From Polluticoccus soli (GTDB lineage: Bacteria > Bacteroidota > Bacteroidia > Chitinophagales > Chitinophagaceae), in NCBI RefSeq assembly GCF_029269745.1, contig NZ_JARJHT010000003.1, positions 372,001 to 436,000 of the forward strand: 64,000 bases of DNA, read 5' to 3'. The position numbers and the translations under genes are program-made. Of this stretch, positions 8,281-16,287 are shown in pieces (the first letter of the stretch is position 1; each line of letters opens with the position of its first letter). The notes under the pieces were generated by a model that worked only from the letters and a program-made list of their open reading frames with translations, was not told the DNA's origin and searched no databases.

Positions 8281-9063
8281 TTAATTATTAGCGGGCATCA
8301 GCGGCGCGGCTACTTCTATGGTGTACCAGTCGCCATCTTTGTCAAAAGAAATGTTCGCATTGATAGACTTCAGCCTGTTCACTATATTCTTCAGACCAAT
8401 GGCGCCTTTCTTGTAGATCAGCTCCTCATAGTCCTGCTGCAGCAGTCCCTTGCCGTCGTGACTCAGCTTTATCTTCAGTTCACCATTCACGTCTGTCTGC
8501 ATGGTGATGTTTTGCGCATTGGCATGTTTGATACAATTGTTCATCAGCTCCTGCACCACGCGGTAGGCTGATAGCTCCAGTTGCGCATCCAGCCGTGGTA
8601 AGTCATTCACCTTTACATAGATCACCTTCACAACACCCGACTTACTAATGATCTCCGACAGCGACTGCAGTGAGGTTTGCAAACCCAAATGATGCAGCGT
8701 GCTGGGCTGCAGCTTGTGTGATATGCTGCGTATCTTCTGTATGCTCTCGTCCAGCAGCTCTTTCGACTGTTGTATCGCGGCCTCGTCGGTCAACTCTTTC
8801 TGGTGCAGGAACAGGCGGGCCGAAGCTAGTGTAGCACCAACATCGTCGTGTAGCTCGCTGGCTATGCGCATGCGCTCCTGCTCTTCGCTTTGTATGCCTG
8901 CCTGTATCAGTTCCAGTTCTTTCTGCTCCTCTATCTGCTTTAGTTCTACCTGGTGGCGTATCACCCTGCGTTGGTACATCACTACAAACAATATCACCCC
9001 CATGGCCAAAGCCAGCATGGCAGCGATACCTATGATGATGAGACTAGTGAGATTCACGCGCAA
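8281..9063 (-). CDS. HisKA_3-type membrane histidine kinase
   Basis: A 260-residue kinase with one N-terminal membrane helix (about 5-29) and no sizeable periplasmic domain. A coiled coil leads into the H-box ERMRIASELHDDVGATLAS with H72, followed by an HATPase domain with N-box QELMNNCIKHA and a GLKNIVNRLKSINANI segment. The kinase and the NarL-type regulator downstream form a pair of the NarX/DegS type. No ATG is available before the membrane helix; the start is TTG 9063 or GTG 9057, and it overlaps the preceding gene by 14-20 bases, so translation is likely coupled. Since the kinase has almost no external part, the membrane protein and lipoprotein upstream may supply the sensing. Confidence 0.92.
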   Translation of the reverse strand: MRVNLTSLIIIGIAAMLALAMGVILFVVMYQRRVIRHQVELKQIEEQKELELIQAGIQSEEQERMRIASELHDDVGATLASARLFLHQKELTDEAAIQQSKELLDESIQKIRSISHKLQPSTLHHLGLQTSLQSLSEIISKSGVVKVIYVKVNDLPRLDAQLELSAYRVVQELMNNCIKHANAQNITMQTDVNGELKIKLSHDGKGLLQQDYEELIYKKGAIGLKNIVNRLKSINANISFDKDGDWYTIEVAAPLMPANN

Positions 9064-9667
9064 CAGGTTTGTAATGGTATAAAGCTACAGCTATCAGGAG
9101 GTTTTTGGTGATGTTGAGGGTTAGGAAAACATAACTCCATATCTTATTAAATACGTCAAAGTCCAGCGAAAGCAAGTAGTCCATAAAAAGGAATAGCAGA
9201 AAGGTGCCGGAAGCATAAATAGTCAAGGCCACATTTAGCCAGAAAAACCAGGACCGGTCAAGAAACAATTCATCCTGTTTCTGGAGCAGGCTATAAAACC
9301 CAAGAATACCATACACAATGTATACAAAGGCAAAAATGCTCGTGCCAAGCATATTGAATTGTAAAAACGATTTGTTTATGGAATTGAAAACAAAGAACGT
9401 GGCGAATGTGATGAGAATTAAGTAGAAAAACCGACTACTCTTAAAAACCCGTTCTTTATATAGAAAACTCACCAGAACGAACTCTAACAATATAAAAACG
9501 TTAGATGGCCATTGGTGGTTAATAAAAAGAATCCGCTTAAATGCAAAAACGGTCAAATCAAAGATCAACCCTATTAGTGGATACAGCCACAACAGAGTTG
9601 ATCTTTTCTTAAACCCGATCGTTAACGGGACAATTGGTGATAATATGGATGAGGCTAGTAAAAGCAA
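9044..9667 (-). CDS. Polytopic membrane protein of a two-component operon
   Basis: A 207-residue protein with about six hydrophobic helices (for example LYPLIGLIFDLTVFAF, VFILLEFVLVSFLY, FYLILITFATFFVF, IFAFVYIVYGILGFYSLL, WFFWLNVALTIYASGTFLLFLF and the last one near the C-terminus). I do not recognise a named family, although similar proteins sit before DegS/NarX-type kinases in Bacteroidota. The 3' end overlaps the kinase gene by about 20 bases and the start lies 16 bases after the lipoprotein stop. The only available start is TTG 9667, since the first ATG would remove several helices. Its base composition looks more AT-rich than its neighbours. A role in sensing for the kinase is inferred from context only. 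Confidence 0.75.
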   Translation of the reverse strand: MLLLASSILSPIVPLTIGFKKRSTLLWLYPLIGLIFDLTVFAFKRILFINHQWPSNVFILLEFVLVSFLYKERVFKSSRFFYLILITFATFFVFNSINKSFLQFNMLGTSIFAFVYIVYGILGFYSLLQKQDELFLDRSWFFWLNVALTIYASGTFLLFLFMDYLLSLDFDVFNKIWSYVFLTLNITKNLLIAVALYHYKPVARESH

Positions 9668-9683
9668 ACCCGAATCGTTTGGA

Positions 9684-10334
9684 TTATTTCAACTTAGAGA
9701 TATCAACCTCGTCATATTTTGTTGGAGGCACGTCGCTGATATCATAGTGCATCAGTTCGCCGCTTGCCGTCGTTACCCTGATAACTATATCACCCTCACC
9801 GTTTTTAGCTCCTTTGAAGAAAGAGATATTAGACGGATTATGTTGAAGAATAATCTTTTTGAACAAGGGGAATGTATAGCTTACAGACGTGATAAGAGAA
9901 TCAGCCCTGTCTATCTTAATCACCTTAAATTTGATATCGGTATCATGAGCCTTATCGGCATCATTGCCCACTACCAAAATCCTGTGATCGCGGCAATCAT
10001 AGGTATTTACAATTTTCCTTATTTGCGCCACCGTTTTAGGGCTAAAACCGCCACCCGTATATCCGCTACCTGTGGTCATTTGCTCAAATACCGTTCCGTC
10101 GATATAATGACACCCAAGCACCGAATCCAGGCATTGTTGTGTGCAAAGAGAGTCTTCCGTGCATTCAGCACAAATGATCCGGGATCCCGCTAATTTCGTT
10201 TGTTCGACTTGTGCATCACTTGCCTGCACTGTTGTATCGATCGTAGCAGTTTCCTCCTTCGTCTCACTATTTCCACACGATGCCATTACCGCCAGCAGGC
10301 TACAGCCCATTAATTTCAAAAATGCTTTTTTCAT
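9684..10334 (-). CDS. Cys-containing lipoprotein, first gene of the two-component operon
   Basis: A 216-residue lipoprotein: signal peptide MKKAFLKLMGCSLLAVMASC with the lipobox Cys at residue 20, then a Glu/Thr-rich linker. The mature part carries closely spaced cysteines (CAECTEDSLCTQQCLDSVLGC) and the phrase FEQMTTGSGYTGGGFSPKTVAQIRKIV. No family is recognised. The start at 10334 is set by the signal peptide. It leads a tight four-gene operon with the membrane protein, kinase and regulator, so it may be an outside sensor or the output of the same system. Confidence 0.75.
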   Translation of the reverse strand: MKKAFLKLMGCSLLAVMASCGNSETKEETATIDTTVQASDAQVEQTKLAGSRIICAECTEDSLCTQQCLDSVLGCHYIDGTVFEQMTTGSGYTGGGFSPKTVAQIRKIVNTYDCRDHRILVVGNDADKAHDTDIKFKVIKIDRADSLITSVSYTFPLFKKIILQHNPSNISFFKGAKNGEGDIVIRVTTASGELMHYDISDVPPTKYDEVDISKLK

Positions 10335-10700
10335 AGGTTTTGTTTTGTGTGATCTGACATTAAGTATATACAATTGTTGGCAGCTATCATAGCCGGATCA
10401 CAAAGGACGAAACTTTATGCCGCCAATGCAATAGCGGAACTACGTATTTCGGTTTACGTAGAACTACGCAATTACGCTATTACAGACAATTAGTCTTTTC
10501 ATTTCTAGTTTTTAAGGTGAAAATATTCTCTTGAATATAAGTCTCTTGAAACACGAACAGTACCGCTAAAAGGAATTTTTGATCCACATAGGCGTAAGAT
10601 GCGTATAAACACGCTTCGTAAATACGTAACATTACTATTGCGTTCACTATATTAATGATTGATATTTGTGCCAGATCAATAATAGTAAATCAGTCATCTT
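10335..10700. promoter_or_regulatory. Intergenic control region with a TACGTA inverted repeat
   Basis: This non-coding stretch separates the leftward two-component operon from the rightward peptide-subtilase operon. At 10440-10461 there is a perfect inverted repeat CTACGTA-N8-TACGTAG, and related pieces (CTACGCA, TTACGCT, TTCGTAAATACGTAAC) follow at 10463-10478 and about 10611-10632. NarL-type regulators often bind inverted heptamers, and such a regulator is encoded by the adjacent operon. The rest shows no coding pattern. Confidence 0.45.
10638..10668 (+). promoter_or_regulatory. Candidate promoter of the peptide-subtilase operon
   Basis: TTG at 10638-10640 and GATATTTG at 10661-10668 are 20 bases apart, which is close to the Bacteroidota TTTG-N20-TAnnTTTG pattern. 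The start codon of the 32-residue peptide gene follows about 32 bases later. Confidence 0.4.
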
Positions 10701-10799
10701 ATGAAAACTTCATCCTTTACAATTCCTACCCGAAACACAAGTAACCAGCAAGCACATGGTACCAGGCAATCATTGATCGCACCTATAACTATTAGTTAA
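10701..10799 (+). CDS. 32-residue Ser/Thr-rich peptide upstream of the subtilase
   Basis: An ATG at 10701 opens a frame of 32 codons ending in TAA at 10797-10799, five bases before the subtilase start. The peptide begins MKTSSFTIPT and ends LIAPITIS; it is rich in Ser, Thr, Gln and Asn, carries three Arg and has no Cys. It has no hydrophobic core typical of a signal peptide. The position between a plausible promoter and a protease gene, with gaps of only 5 and 16 bases along the three genes, suggests co-expression. It could be a substrate or peptide precursor for the protease or only a leader. Short length means chance cannot be excluded. Confidence 0.4.
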   Translation: MKTSSFTIPTRNTSNQQAHGTRQSLIAPITIS

Positions 10800-10804
10800 A
10801 AAAC

Positions 10805-11839
10805 ATGACTACGAATGTAACGCCGACCAAAGAGCTGAACCTGCAGATACAGCCGAACTTCGAACGTCCTCCGATGGCATCAGCTCCTGCGAGCACAACG
10901 CTGGACGGAAGCAAGGTAATAAATGGATTACAACCCGACGGCACCACCGTCGCAGGTATCAAATCCAACGAAAGTTTTTTGACAGCAGAGGAGCTAACCA
11001 CGCGACCTGCCTATCCAGGTATGCTGGTCAACTACAATCGTGTACTGAGTTCGATTCCGGCCAGCATACGAGATACCAGGGGCCGAAACATAACAGTTGC
11101 TGTGCTCGACGATGGCCTTGATCCCATACATCCTGATTTTTCCGGCGCGTACAACAATATTACCGATACTACGTCTGGCCAGCCATTAGCAGCTGACATC
11201 AACCAACACGGCACACCCGTTGCAGGTATTATCGGCGCTCGCTCTGCTTCGCCCAGCAATGGCATTACAGGTGTAGCACCCGAATGCAAGCTTTTGCCCG
11301 TCCGCATCATCAATGGCGCAGATGCAAGTCCGAAGTATGTTATCGCAGGTATAAAATACGCGATTCAACAAGGAGCAAATATCATCAACATCTCGCGCGC
11401 TATGCCGTTTGATGACGAACTCAACCAACTGATCACCGATACGGTAAACAATAAAAACATCATTGTAGTAGCAGCCGCCGGCGATGGCAAACTAATGCTG
11501 CCACAATACAGGCCCTTCCCGGCCAGTAGCAACGCCTGCATAGCGGTAGGATCTGCAATGCCTGCCTTTTTGAGTGCGCAAAGTGCGAGTCTACCGCCGG
11601 TCGTGACCATATTTGCTCAAAGATGGATGCCAGGCACTAGCAGCCAGAATTTTTATATCCAGGAACCCGGCAGCAGTTTTGGCTGTGCGTTCATATCGGG
11701 TATCGTTGCTTTAATGCTCTCGGCTGGTTGTGCACAAAACCGGGCAAGCGTTATGAACAACCTACGTCAGTTTGACACAACTGTAGACAATCCGGCATTT
11801 GTAGATGCAGGGCAATTCACTTACAAAATATCGTCTTAA
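10805..11839 (+). CDS. Divergent S8-family subtilase without signal peptide
   Basis: A 344-residue subtilisin-fold protein. Catalytic residues are visible: D102 in TVAVLDDGLD, H135 in INQHGTPVAGI and S291 in GSSFGCAFISG. Three points differ from ordinary subtilases. The oxyanion-hole Asn of the AAGN motif is replaced by D227 (AAAGDGK), a change known from prohormone convertase PC2. The motif GTSxAxP reads GSSFGCAF without the proline. There is no signal peptide; the first 70 residues are a Pro/Thr/Ser-rich stretch that could be a propeptide. It follows a 32-residue peptide gene and precedes a secreted 677-residue protein by 16 bases. Confidence 0.85.
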   Translation: MTTNVTPTKELNLQIQPNFERPPMASAPASTTLDGSKVINGLQPDGTTVAGIKSNESFLTAEELTTRPAYPGMLVNYNRVLSSIPASIRDTRGRNITVAVLDDGLDPIHPDFSGAYNNITDTTSGQPLAADINQHGTPVAGIIGARSASPSNGITGVAPECKLLPVRIINGADASPKYVIAGIKYAIQQGANIINISRAMPFDDELNQLITDTVNNKNIIVVAAAGDGKLMLPQYRPFPASSNACIAVGSAMPAFLSAQSASLPPVVTIFAQRWMPGTSSQNFYIQEPGSSFGCAFISGIVALMLSAGCAQNRASVMNNLRQFDTTVDNPAFVDAGQFTYKISS

Positions 11840-11855
11840 TAAAAACACACACGCA

Positions 11856-13889
11856 ATGAAAACCATCACACTTTCGCTTGTCGCCATTCTTTTTGGAAGC
11901 TCGATACAAGCGCAACCGTACGCTTTTAACGATGCAGTTGCACTCAGAAAACTGGTCGTCGGAAAAACATTCACACCCGCCAGCCTGAAAATTGCTGATA
12001 CGATCCTTTCAAAATACCTGGACGTTAACGCGGGCGAAGATGTACGAGTTGACTTCTACCAGGAAAATGACCTGTTTATCCCATTGCTTCCTGCGGGCAG
12101 CGCCTTTGCGGGCCTGAGCGGAATTCCTGCAGTTGGCGCGGGCAACCCCTTTTCTTCCATTGGAGGTCTTGATGTTACGACCCTGGCAGATGGCATTGCA
12201 CGCTTCCTGGTAAAACGTACAAAAGAAGAACTCAGTGTTGCATTCTTCGATAAGTTCAGGAAGGAAATGAGCAAAGAAAAATATCGCGATGCGGTCACAT
12301 TGTTTCCAGAAACATGTGACATGCTCGGCGATATAGGCGACAACATCTACATGTACCAGGCATTTCTCCCCGCACTGCAGGAAGCGTTTCAGCAAGACCT
12401 GCGCATGCTTACCAATAATTTGCCCAAAGTGATCACCGATGGCAACTACGCAGCGTTCTTCAACCGCCACCCGCTGTTAAAATACACCTGCCTTTCTGGA
12501 AATTATGTTACCAATGGTATACTTAACGAAGTACATCCGGGAAAGATCATCGAAGGTTTTCCGGTTGAATACATAGACAGCATGGCGAAGGAACAATATG
12601 CCAGCTACGACACGTTTGCCACGAAAAATATTTCAGCAACGCTGAAGCTATTCCAACTCGTCTCTACTTCCTTCAAAGCACAAAACAATAGTGATTACTG
12701 GGTACCAGCCGACTCGGTGAAGAAAGCTTTTTCTGACCCGCTGACAGTTAGAATATACTTGTCGCTGATAGCAGAACAGGCTGAAGACATTGAATTTGTA
12801 AGAATAGACGGCAATGAACGTTCTGTAGCAACCATACTGAAAAAACTGGCTGCCGCCTACAACGCGAATTACCCCGAATATGCTGCATTTTGCACACAAC
12901 TTGTTGCAAAAGGAGAAACTGTGCATGGTTACATTCTGGAAGCCGAAAAGATAACGAGGGAAAAACAAACACCTCCGTTCGAGCTCTATTACAACTATTT
13001 CAACGGCGTGGTAGACCTGATTGAACAGGCAGGCAGGTTTACCGAACTGCCTTTCATGGAGAAGAAGGGCATGGGCAGATTCGACACCACCTTTGCCAAT
13101 TACATTCGTATTTGTCGCCGCACATCAGACCTGGCACTCAACATTAAAGAGCGCAACTACAGTACCGCCGCGGTCGACGCTTACACCATATACAATTTTG
13201 CCTTCAGCAAACCCGTCATAGAAAAAGACCAGGAGTTGAAGTTGCTGGGAGCAGAAGAAGACAGGATCATGAACGCCCAGCGCTTTTCACCAGTTCTGCT
13301 ACGTCTGGGTACATTTATGGCTTCGGTGGCTGAAGCCAAAAGTTCGGAAGAAGTGAGCGACGCCATAGAGGCCGCGGCCCTGCCTGCAGGATCATCGCGT
13401 GTAAAGCGTGAGTCGCGGGGTAACATTGCGCTCAACGCCTACCTCGGTCCGTTCGTAGGATATGAGCGCATTGAAGGCATTGACGATCAGTTCCAATTCA
13501 ATTCGTACGGCCTGCTGGCGCCTGTGGGCGTGTCGGCAAGCCTCGGCCAGTTCTACTCCGTCTTCAGCGGAAAACACACCAGCTCGCTTTCACTATTCTT
13601 ATCCGCTATAGACTTGGGAGCCGTAGCCGCGTTCAGGATGGAGGACGATGAAACATCCCAGATACCAACCATCACACTACGCGAACTGGTAGCACCGGGT
13701 GCTTTCCTTATTTACGGCTTTGGCAAAACACCTATATCATTTGGAGCCGGCTGGCAAATAGGTCCTCGTCTGCGTAATGTAACGGCAACCGACAATACAG
13801 TATCAGAAATGTATTCCAGGTTCAGCCTATCGTTTACGGTAGATATACCGCTGCTCAACTTTGCCACCTGGCCGGGCAACAGGCAATAG
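11856..13889 (+). CDS. Large secreted protein co-transcribed with the subtilase
   Basis: A 677-residue protein with signal peptide MKTITLSLVAILFGSSIQAQ. The body is largely alpha-helical in appearance (about 20-500). After a short SSRVKRESRG segment near residue 525, the C-terminal 150 residues alternate hydrophobic and polar residues with many aromatic and Gly residues (NIALNAYLGPFVGYE, PVGVSASLGQFYSV, FSLSFTVDIPLLNF), as in an outer-membrane strand region. I do not recognise a family. The dibasic VKRESRG site between the two parts is a conceivable cleavage site. Start ATG 11856 is set by the signal peptide. A terminator follows at 13911. Confidence 0.8.
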   Translation: MKTITLSLVAILFGSSIQAQPYAFNDAVALRKLVVGKTFTPASLKIADTILSKYLDVNAGEDVRVDFYQENDLFIPLLPAGSAFAGLSGIPAVGAGNPFSSIGGLDVTTLADGIARFLVKRTKEELSVAFFDKFRKEMSKEKYRDAVTLFPETCDMLGDIGDNIYMYQAFLPALQEAFQQDLRMLTNNLPKVITDGNYAAFFNRHPLLKYTCLSGNYVTNGILNEVHPGKIIEGFPVEYIDSMAKEQYASYDTFATKNISATLKLFQLVSTSFKAQNNSDYWVPADSVKKAFSDPLTVRIYLSLIAEQAEDIEFVRIDGNERSVATILKKLAAAYNANYPEYAAFCTQLVAKGETVHGYILEAEKITREKQTPPFELYYNYFNGVVDLIEQAGRFTELPFMEKKGMGRFDTTFANYIRICRRTSDLALNIKERNYSTAAVDAYTIYNFAFSKPVIEKDQELKLLGAEEDRIMNAQRFSPVLLRLGTFMASVAEAKSSEEVSDAIEAAALPAGSSRVKRESRGNIALNAYLGPFVGYERIEGIDDQFQFNSYGLLAPVGVSASLGQFYSVFSGKHTSSLSLFLSAIDLGAVAAFRMEDDETSQIPTITLRELVAPGAFLIYGFGKTPISFGAGWQIGPRLRNVTATDNTVSEMYSRFSLSFTVDIPLLNFATWPGNRQ

Positions 13890-13910
13890 ACTTGTCAAAC
13901 GATATCAACC

Positions 13911-13940
13911 GATCCCCGCCATCAGCGGGGATCTTTTTTT
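13911..13940 (+). terminator. Rho-independent terminator of the subtilase operon
   Basis: Stem GATCCCCGC / GCGGGGATC with loop CATCA followed by seven T. Confidence 0.88.
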
Positions 13941-13966
13941 GCATACCTTATCCTCCCCTAACTTTA
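13938..13966 (+). promoter_or_regulatory. Promoter of the HMA-AraC regulator gene
   Basis: TTTG at 13938-13941, which is the end of the preceding terminator's T run, and TAACTTTA at 13959-13966 are 17 bases apart. The start codon follows at 13971, so the transcript is probably leaderless. Confidence 0.5.
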
Positions 13967-13970
13967 CCCC

Positions 13971-14531
13971 ATGAACCTCTATATAAAGAACATGGTGTGC
14001 AACCGTTGCCGCATGGTGGTGAAGAACGAACTGGAGAAGGTTGGTATCGAACCCCTGAATGTGCAGCTGGGCGAGGTGGAACTGGCCGAAAAACCATCGG
14101 CGCAGCAAATGGATGAGCTGAAACACAACCTGGCGGACGTAGGCTTCGAGCTGATAGATACAAAGAAGGGACGCATCATTGAGAAGATAAAGAATGTGGT
14201 CATCGACCTCATTCACCACAGCGAAGACCAGACCAAACTCAAATACAGCGAATACCTGTCAGAAAAACTTAATCACGATTACTCCTACCTCAGTAAGCTA
14301 TTCTCTGAGGTAGAAGGAAAGACCATAGAGCAATACATCATATCCCAGAAAATAGAGAAGGTAAAAGAGCTGCTGGTGTACGATGAATTGTCATTAAGTG
14401 AAATAGCCTGGCAACTGGGTTATAGCAGCGTGGCGCACCTTTCGGCGCAGTTCAAAAAAGTGACCGGGCTCACCCCAAGCTTTTACAAAGACAAAGGCAT
14501 GCACCACCGCAAACCTCTGGACGGGGTTTAA
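13971..14531 (+). CDS. AraC-family regulator with N-terminal metal-binding (HMA-like) domain
   Basis: A 186-residue regulator. Residues 1-60 resemble a heavy-metal-associated fold with MVCNRCRMVV, giving C10 and C13 as the metal pair; residues 75-180 are an AraC-type double helix-turn-helix (YLSKLFSEVEGKTIEQYIISQKIEKVKELL and LSEIAWQLGYSSVAHLSAQFKKVTGLTPSFYK). This architecture is typical of Bacteroidota regulators next to copper and heavy-metal genes. It probably binds Cu(I) or a similar soft metal and controls the module that follows; the metal is inferred. Confidence 0.9.
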   Translation: MNLYIKNMVCNRCRMVVKNELEKVGIEPLNVQLGEVELAEKPSAQQMDELKHNLADVGFELIDTKKGRIIEKIKNVVIDLIHHSEDQTKLKYSEYLSEKLNHDYSYLSKLFSEVEGKTIEQYIISQKIEKVKELLVYDELSLSEIAWQLGYSSVAHLSAQFKKVTGLTPSFYKDKGMHHRKPLDGV

Positions 14532-14628
14532 TAGCCAGTTAATAGAATTGTCATAGTGGGCTAAGTCGCCAACGGCAGATCATCAATTTTTCCGTAACTT
14601 GTATCAAGAAATAAAAATCAGCCATTAT

Positions 14629-15384
14629 ATGAAAAGACTCTTTACTACTCTAGGCCTCATCGCCGTAGCTGCCGTGGGCTATGCCCAGGAAAATGCTACC
14701 GACTTCACCGCCACAGATTGCAATAGCACCAGCCACACCTTGTTTACTGACCTGGACGCCGGAAAAACCGTGGTGATGGTATGGGTAATGCCTTGCAGCG
14801 CCTGCAATAACGGCACCAGCAATGCCTTTACCGCCGTGCAAAATTATGCAGCTGCACACCCCGGCAAAGTGCTGTACTACCTCATCGGCGACGGGATCGG
14901 AAATGACCAATGCTCTACCCTCCAGACTTTTGCCACCAACAATGGTGTAGACCTGAGCAAGGTGAGCGTATTCAATAATAACGGTAACACTATTGACGAA
15001 GCCAACTATGGCGGCAGCGGCATGCCACACATCGTGATAGCCAGCGGTACCGATCACAAGATCTGGTACAATGAAAAGAACGGCACTGGCGCAGGCATCG
15101 TTGATGCACTCAACAAAGCGACCGGTGTAAACGAAGTGGCGCAGCAACTGAGCTTCAGCATGAGCCCTAACCCTGCCGGCGATGTACTGAACATCAAATA
15201 CGCACACGACATCACCAGGGTGACCATTATTTCTATTTCAGGACAGGTAGTTAGAGACATTAGCTACGAAGGCGGAAAACAAAACCCTTCTATCAATATG
15301 TCGAAAATACCTGCAGGCAACTACATGATAAAAGTACAGGACAACGAAGGCCGCAGCGGCATCGAGCAGATAGTGAAACTATAA
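14629..15384 (+). CDS. Secreted thioredoxin-fold protein (CSAC) with T9SS sorting domain
   Basis: A 251-residue protein: signal peptide MKRLFTTLGLIAVAAVGYAQ, a thioredoxin/AhpC-like domain (about 25-165) with the redox pair C56-SA-C59 in WVMPCSACNNG and the cis-Pro loop YGGSGMPHIV. It ends in a T9SS type A sorting domain (SMSPNPAGDVLNIKY ... GNYMIKVQDNEGRSGIEQIVKL). Thiol proteins of this kind handle disulfides or bound metal outside the cell. It lies between the HMA-AraC regulator and the HMA-MauE gene, which suggests a part in metal handling. ATG 14629 is chosen because the signal peptide begins there. Confidence 0.88.
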   Translation: MKRLFTTLGLIAVAAVGYAQENATDFTATDCNSTSHTLFTDLDAGKTVVMVWVMPCSACNNGTSNAFTAVQNYAAAHPGKVLYYLIGDGIGNDQCSTLQTFATNNGVDLSKVSVFNNNGNTIDEANYGGSGMPHIVIASGTDHKIWYNEKNGTGAGIVDALNKATGVNEVAQQLSFSMSPNPAGDVLNIKYAHDITRVTIISISGQVVRDISYEGGKQNPSINMSKIPAGNYMIKVQDNEGRSGIEQIVKL

Positions 15385-15412
15385 CAGCAAGCCCACTTAC
15401 ATAACTTAAGAG

Positions 15413-15440
15413 AGCCATTCCGCAAGGGGTGGCTTTTTTA
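15413..15440 (+). terminator. Rho-independent terminator
   Basis: Stem GCCATTCC / GGGGTGGC (two G-T pairs) with loop GCAA, followed by TTTTTT. Confidence 0.75.
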
Positions 15441-15528
15441 ATGTACCATAATCATGTAACACTCCTCCATAGTTGTATAACAGTCCGCCCACCCCGCGGT
15501 GCGACCTTTGTGTTATAATCTTTTAGCG

Positions 15529-16260
15529 ATGACACATACATACAACATCAGCAATATGACCTGCTACGGCTGTGTAGCCAAGGTAAAAAGCGAGCTGCTG
15601 AAGCTGGGCGATATACTGAGCGTAGACCTGCAGCTGCAAGCGCCACAGGCTACCATTACTATGCAAAAACACATCCCTACTTCCGTACTGCAACACGCCA
15701 TTAGTAACGCTGGCGAAAATTATAAGATATCAGAAGCGGACACTTCAATGCATCATACCACGACCGCAGATGACACAGCAGCAACCACCAACTCCTATTT
15801 TCCCATCTTCCTGATATTCGGCTACATCACTGGTGTCACGCTACTGGTACAGGCTGCGCAGGGCGGTTTTCACCTGATGCAATGGATGAGCCACTTCATG
15901 GCGGGCTTCTTTGTGGTATTCTCTTTCTTCAAGCTCATGAACCTGAAAGGTTTTGCCGAGGGTTACCGCACGTACGACGTAGTGGCTAAAGCAGTTCCCG
16001 CCTGGGGTTTCATCTATCCTTTTGTTGAGCTGGCTTTGGGTGCTGCTTTTCTTACAAGCTTCAACCCGATGATAACTAATGCGGTGACGCTGGTAGTAAT
16101 GGGTGTGAGCACCATAGGTGTAGTACAAAGCCTGCTGAAGAAAACACCTTTCCAGTGCGCTTGTCTTGGTACGGTAATTAAACTGCCACTCAGCAAAGTC
16201 ACTTTGTTTGAAGACCTGCTGATGGTGGCAATGAGTGCTATAATGCTGGTATTGCTATAA
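15529..16260 (+). CDS. HMA domain fused to a MauE/DoxX-like membrane protein
   Basis: A 243-residue protein. Residues 1-65 form a heavy-metal-associated domain with the metal loop MTCYGCVAKV. A His/Thr-rich linker (SMHHTTTADDTAATTN) leads to four membrane helices like those of MauE/DoxX redox-associated proteins (FPIFLIFGYITGVTLLVQA, MAGFFVVFSFFKLMNL, WGFIYPFVELALGAAFL, ITNAVTLVVMGVSTIGVV). A conserved-looking CAC in FQCACLGTVIKLPLSKVT follows. It likely passes metal or electrons across the inner membrane. ATG 15529 was chosen since homologous HMA domains begin here. The His/Met-rich outer-membrane gene follows after 27 bases. Confidence 0.87.
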   Translation: MTHTYNISNMTCYGCVAKVKSELLKLGDILSVDLQLQAPQATITMQKHIPTSVLQHAISNAGENYKISEADTSMHHTTTADDTAATTNSYFPIFLIFGYITGVTLLVQAAQGGFHLMQWMSHFMAGFFVVFSFFKLMNLKGFAEGYRTYDVVAKAVPAWGFIYPFVELALGAAFLTSFNPMITNAVTLVVMGVSTIGVVQSLLKKTPFQCACLGTVIKLPLSKVTLFEDLLMVAMSAIMLVLL

Positions 16261-16287
16261 CCCTTTGACGAACAATAACGCATCAAG

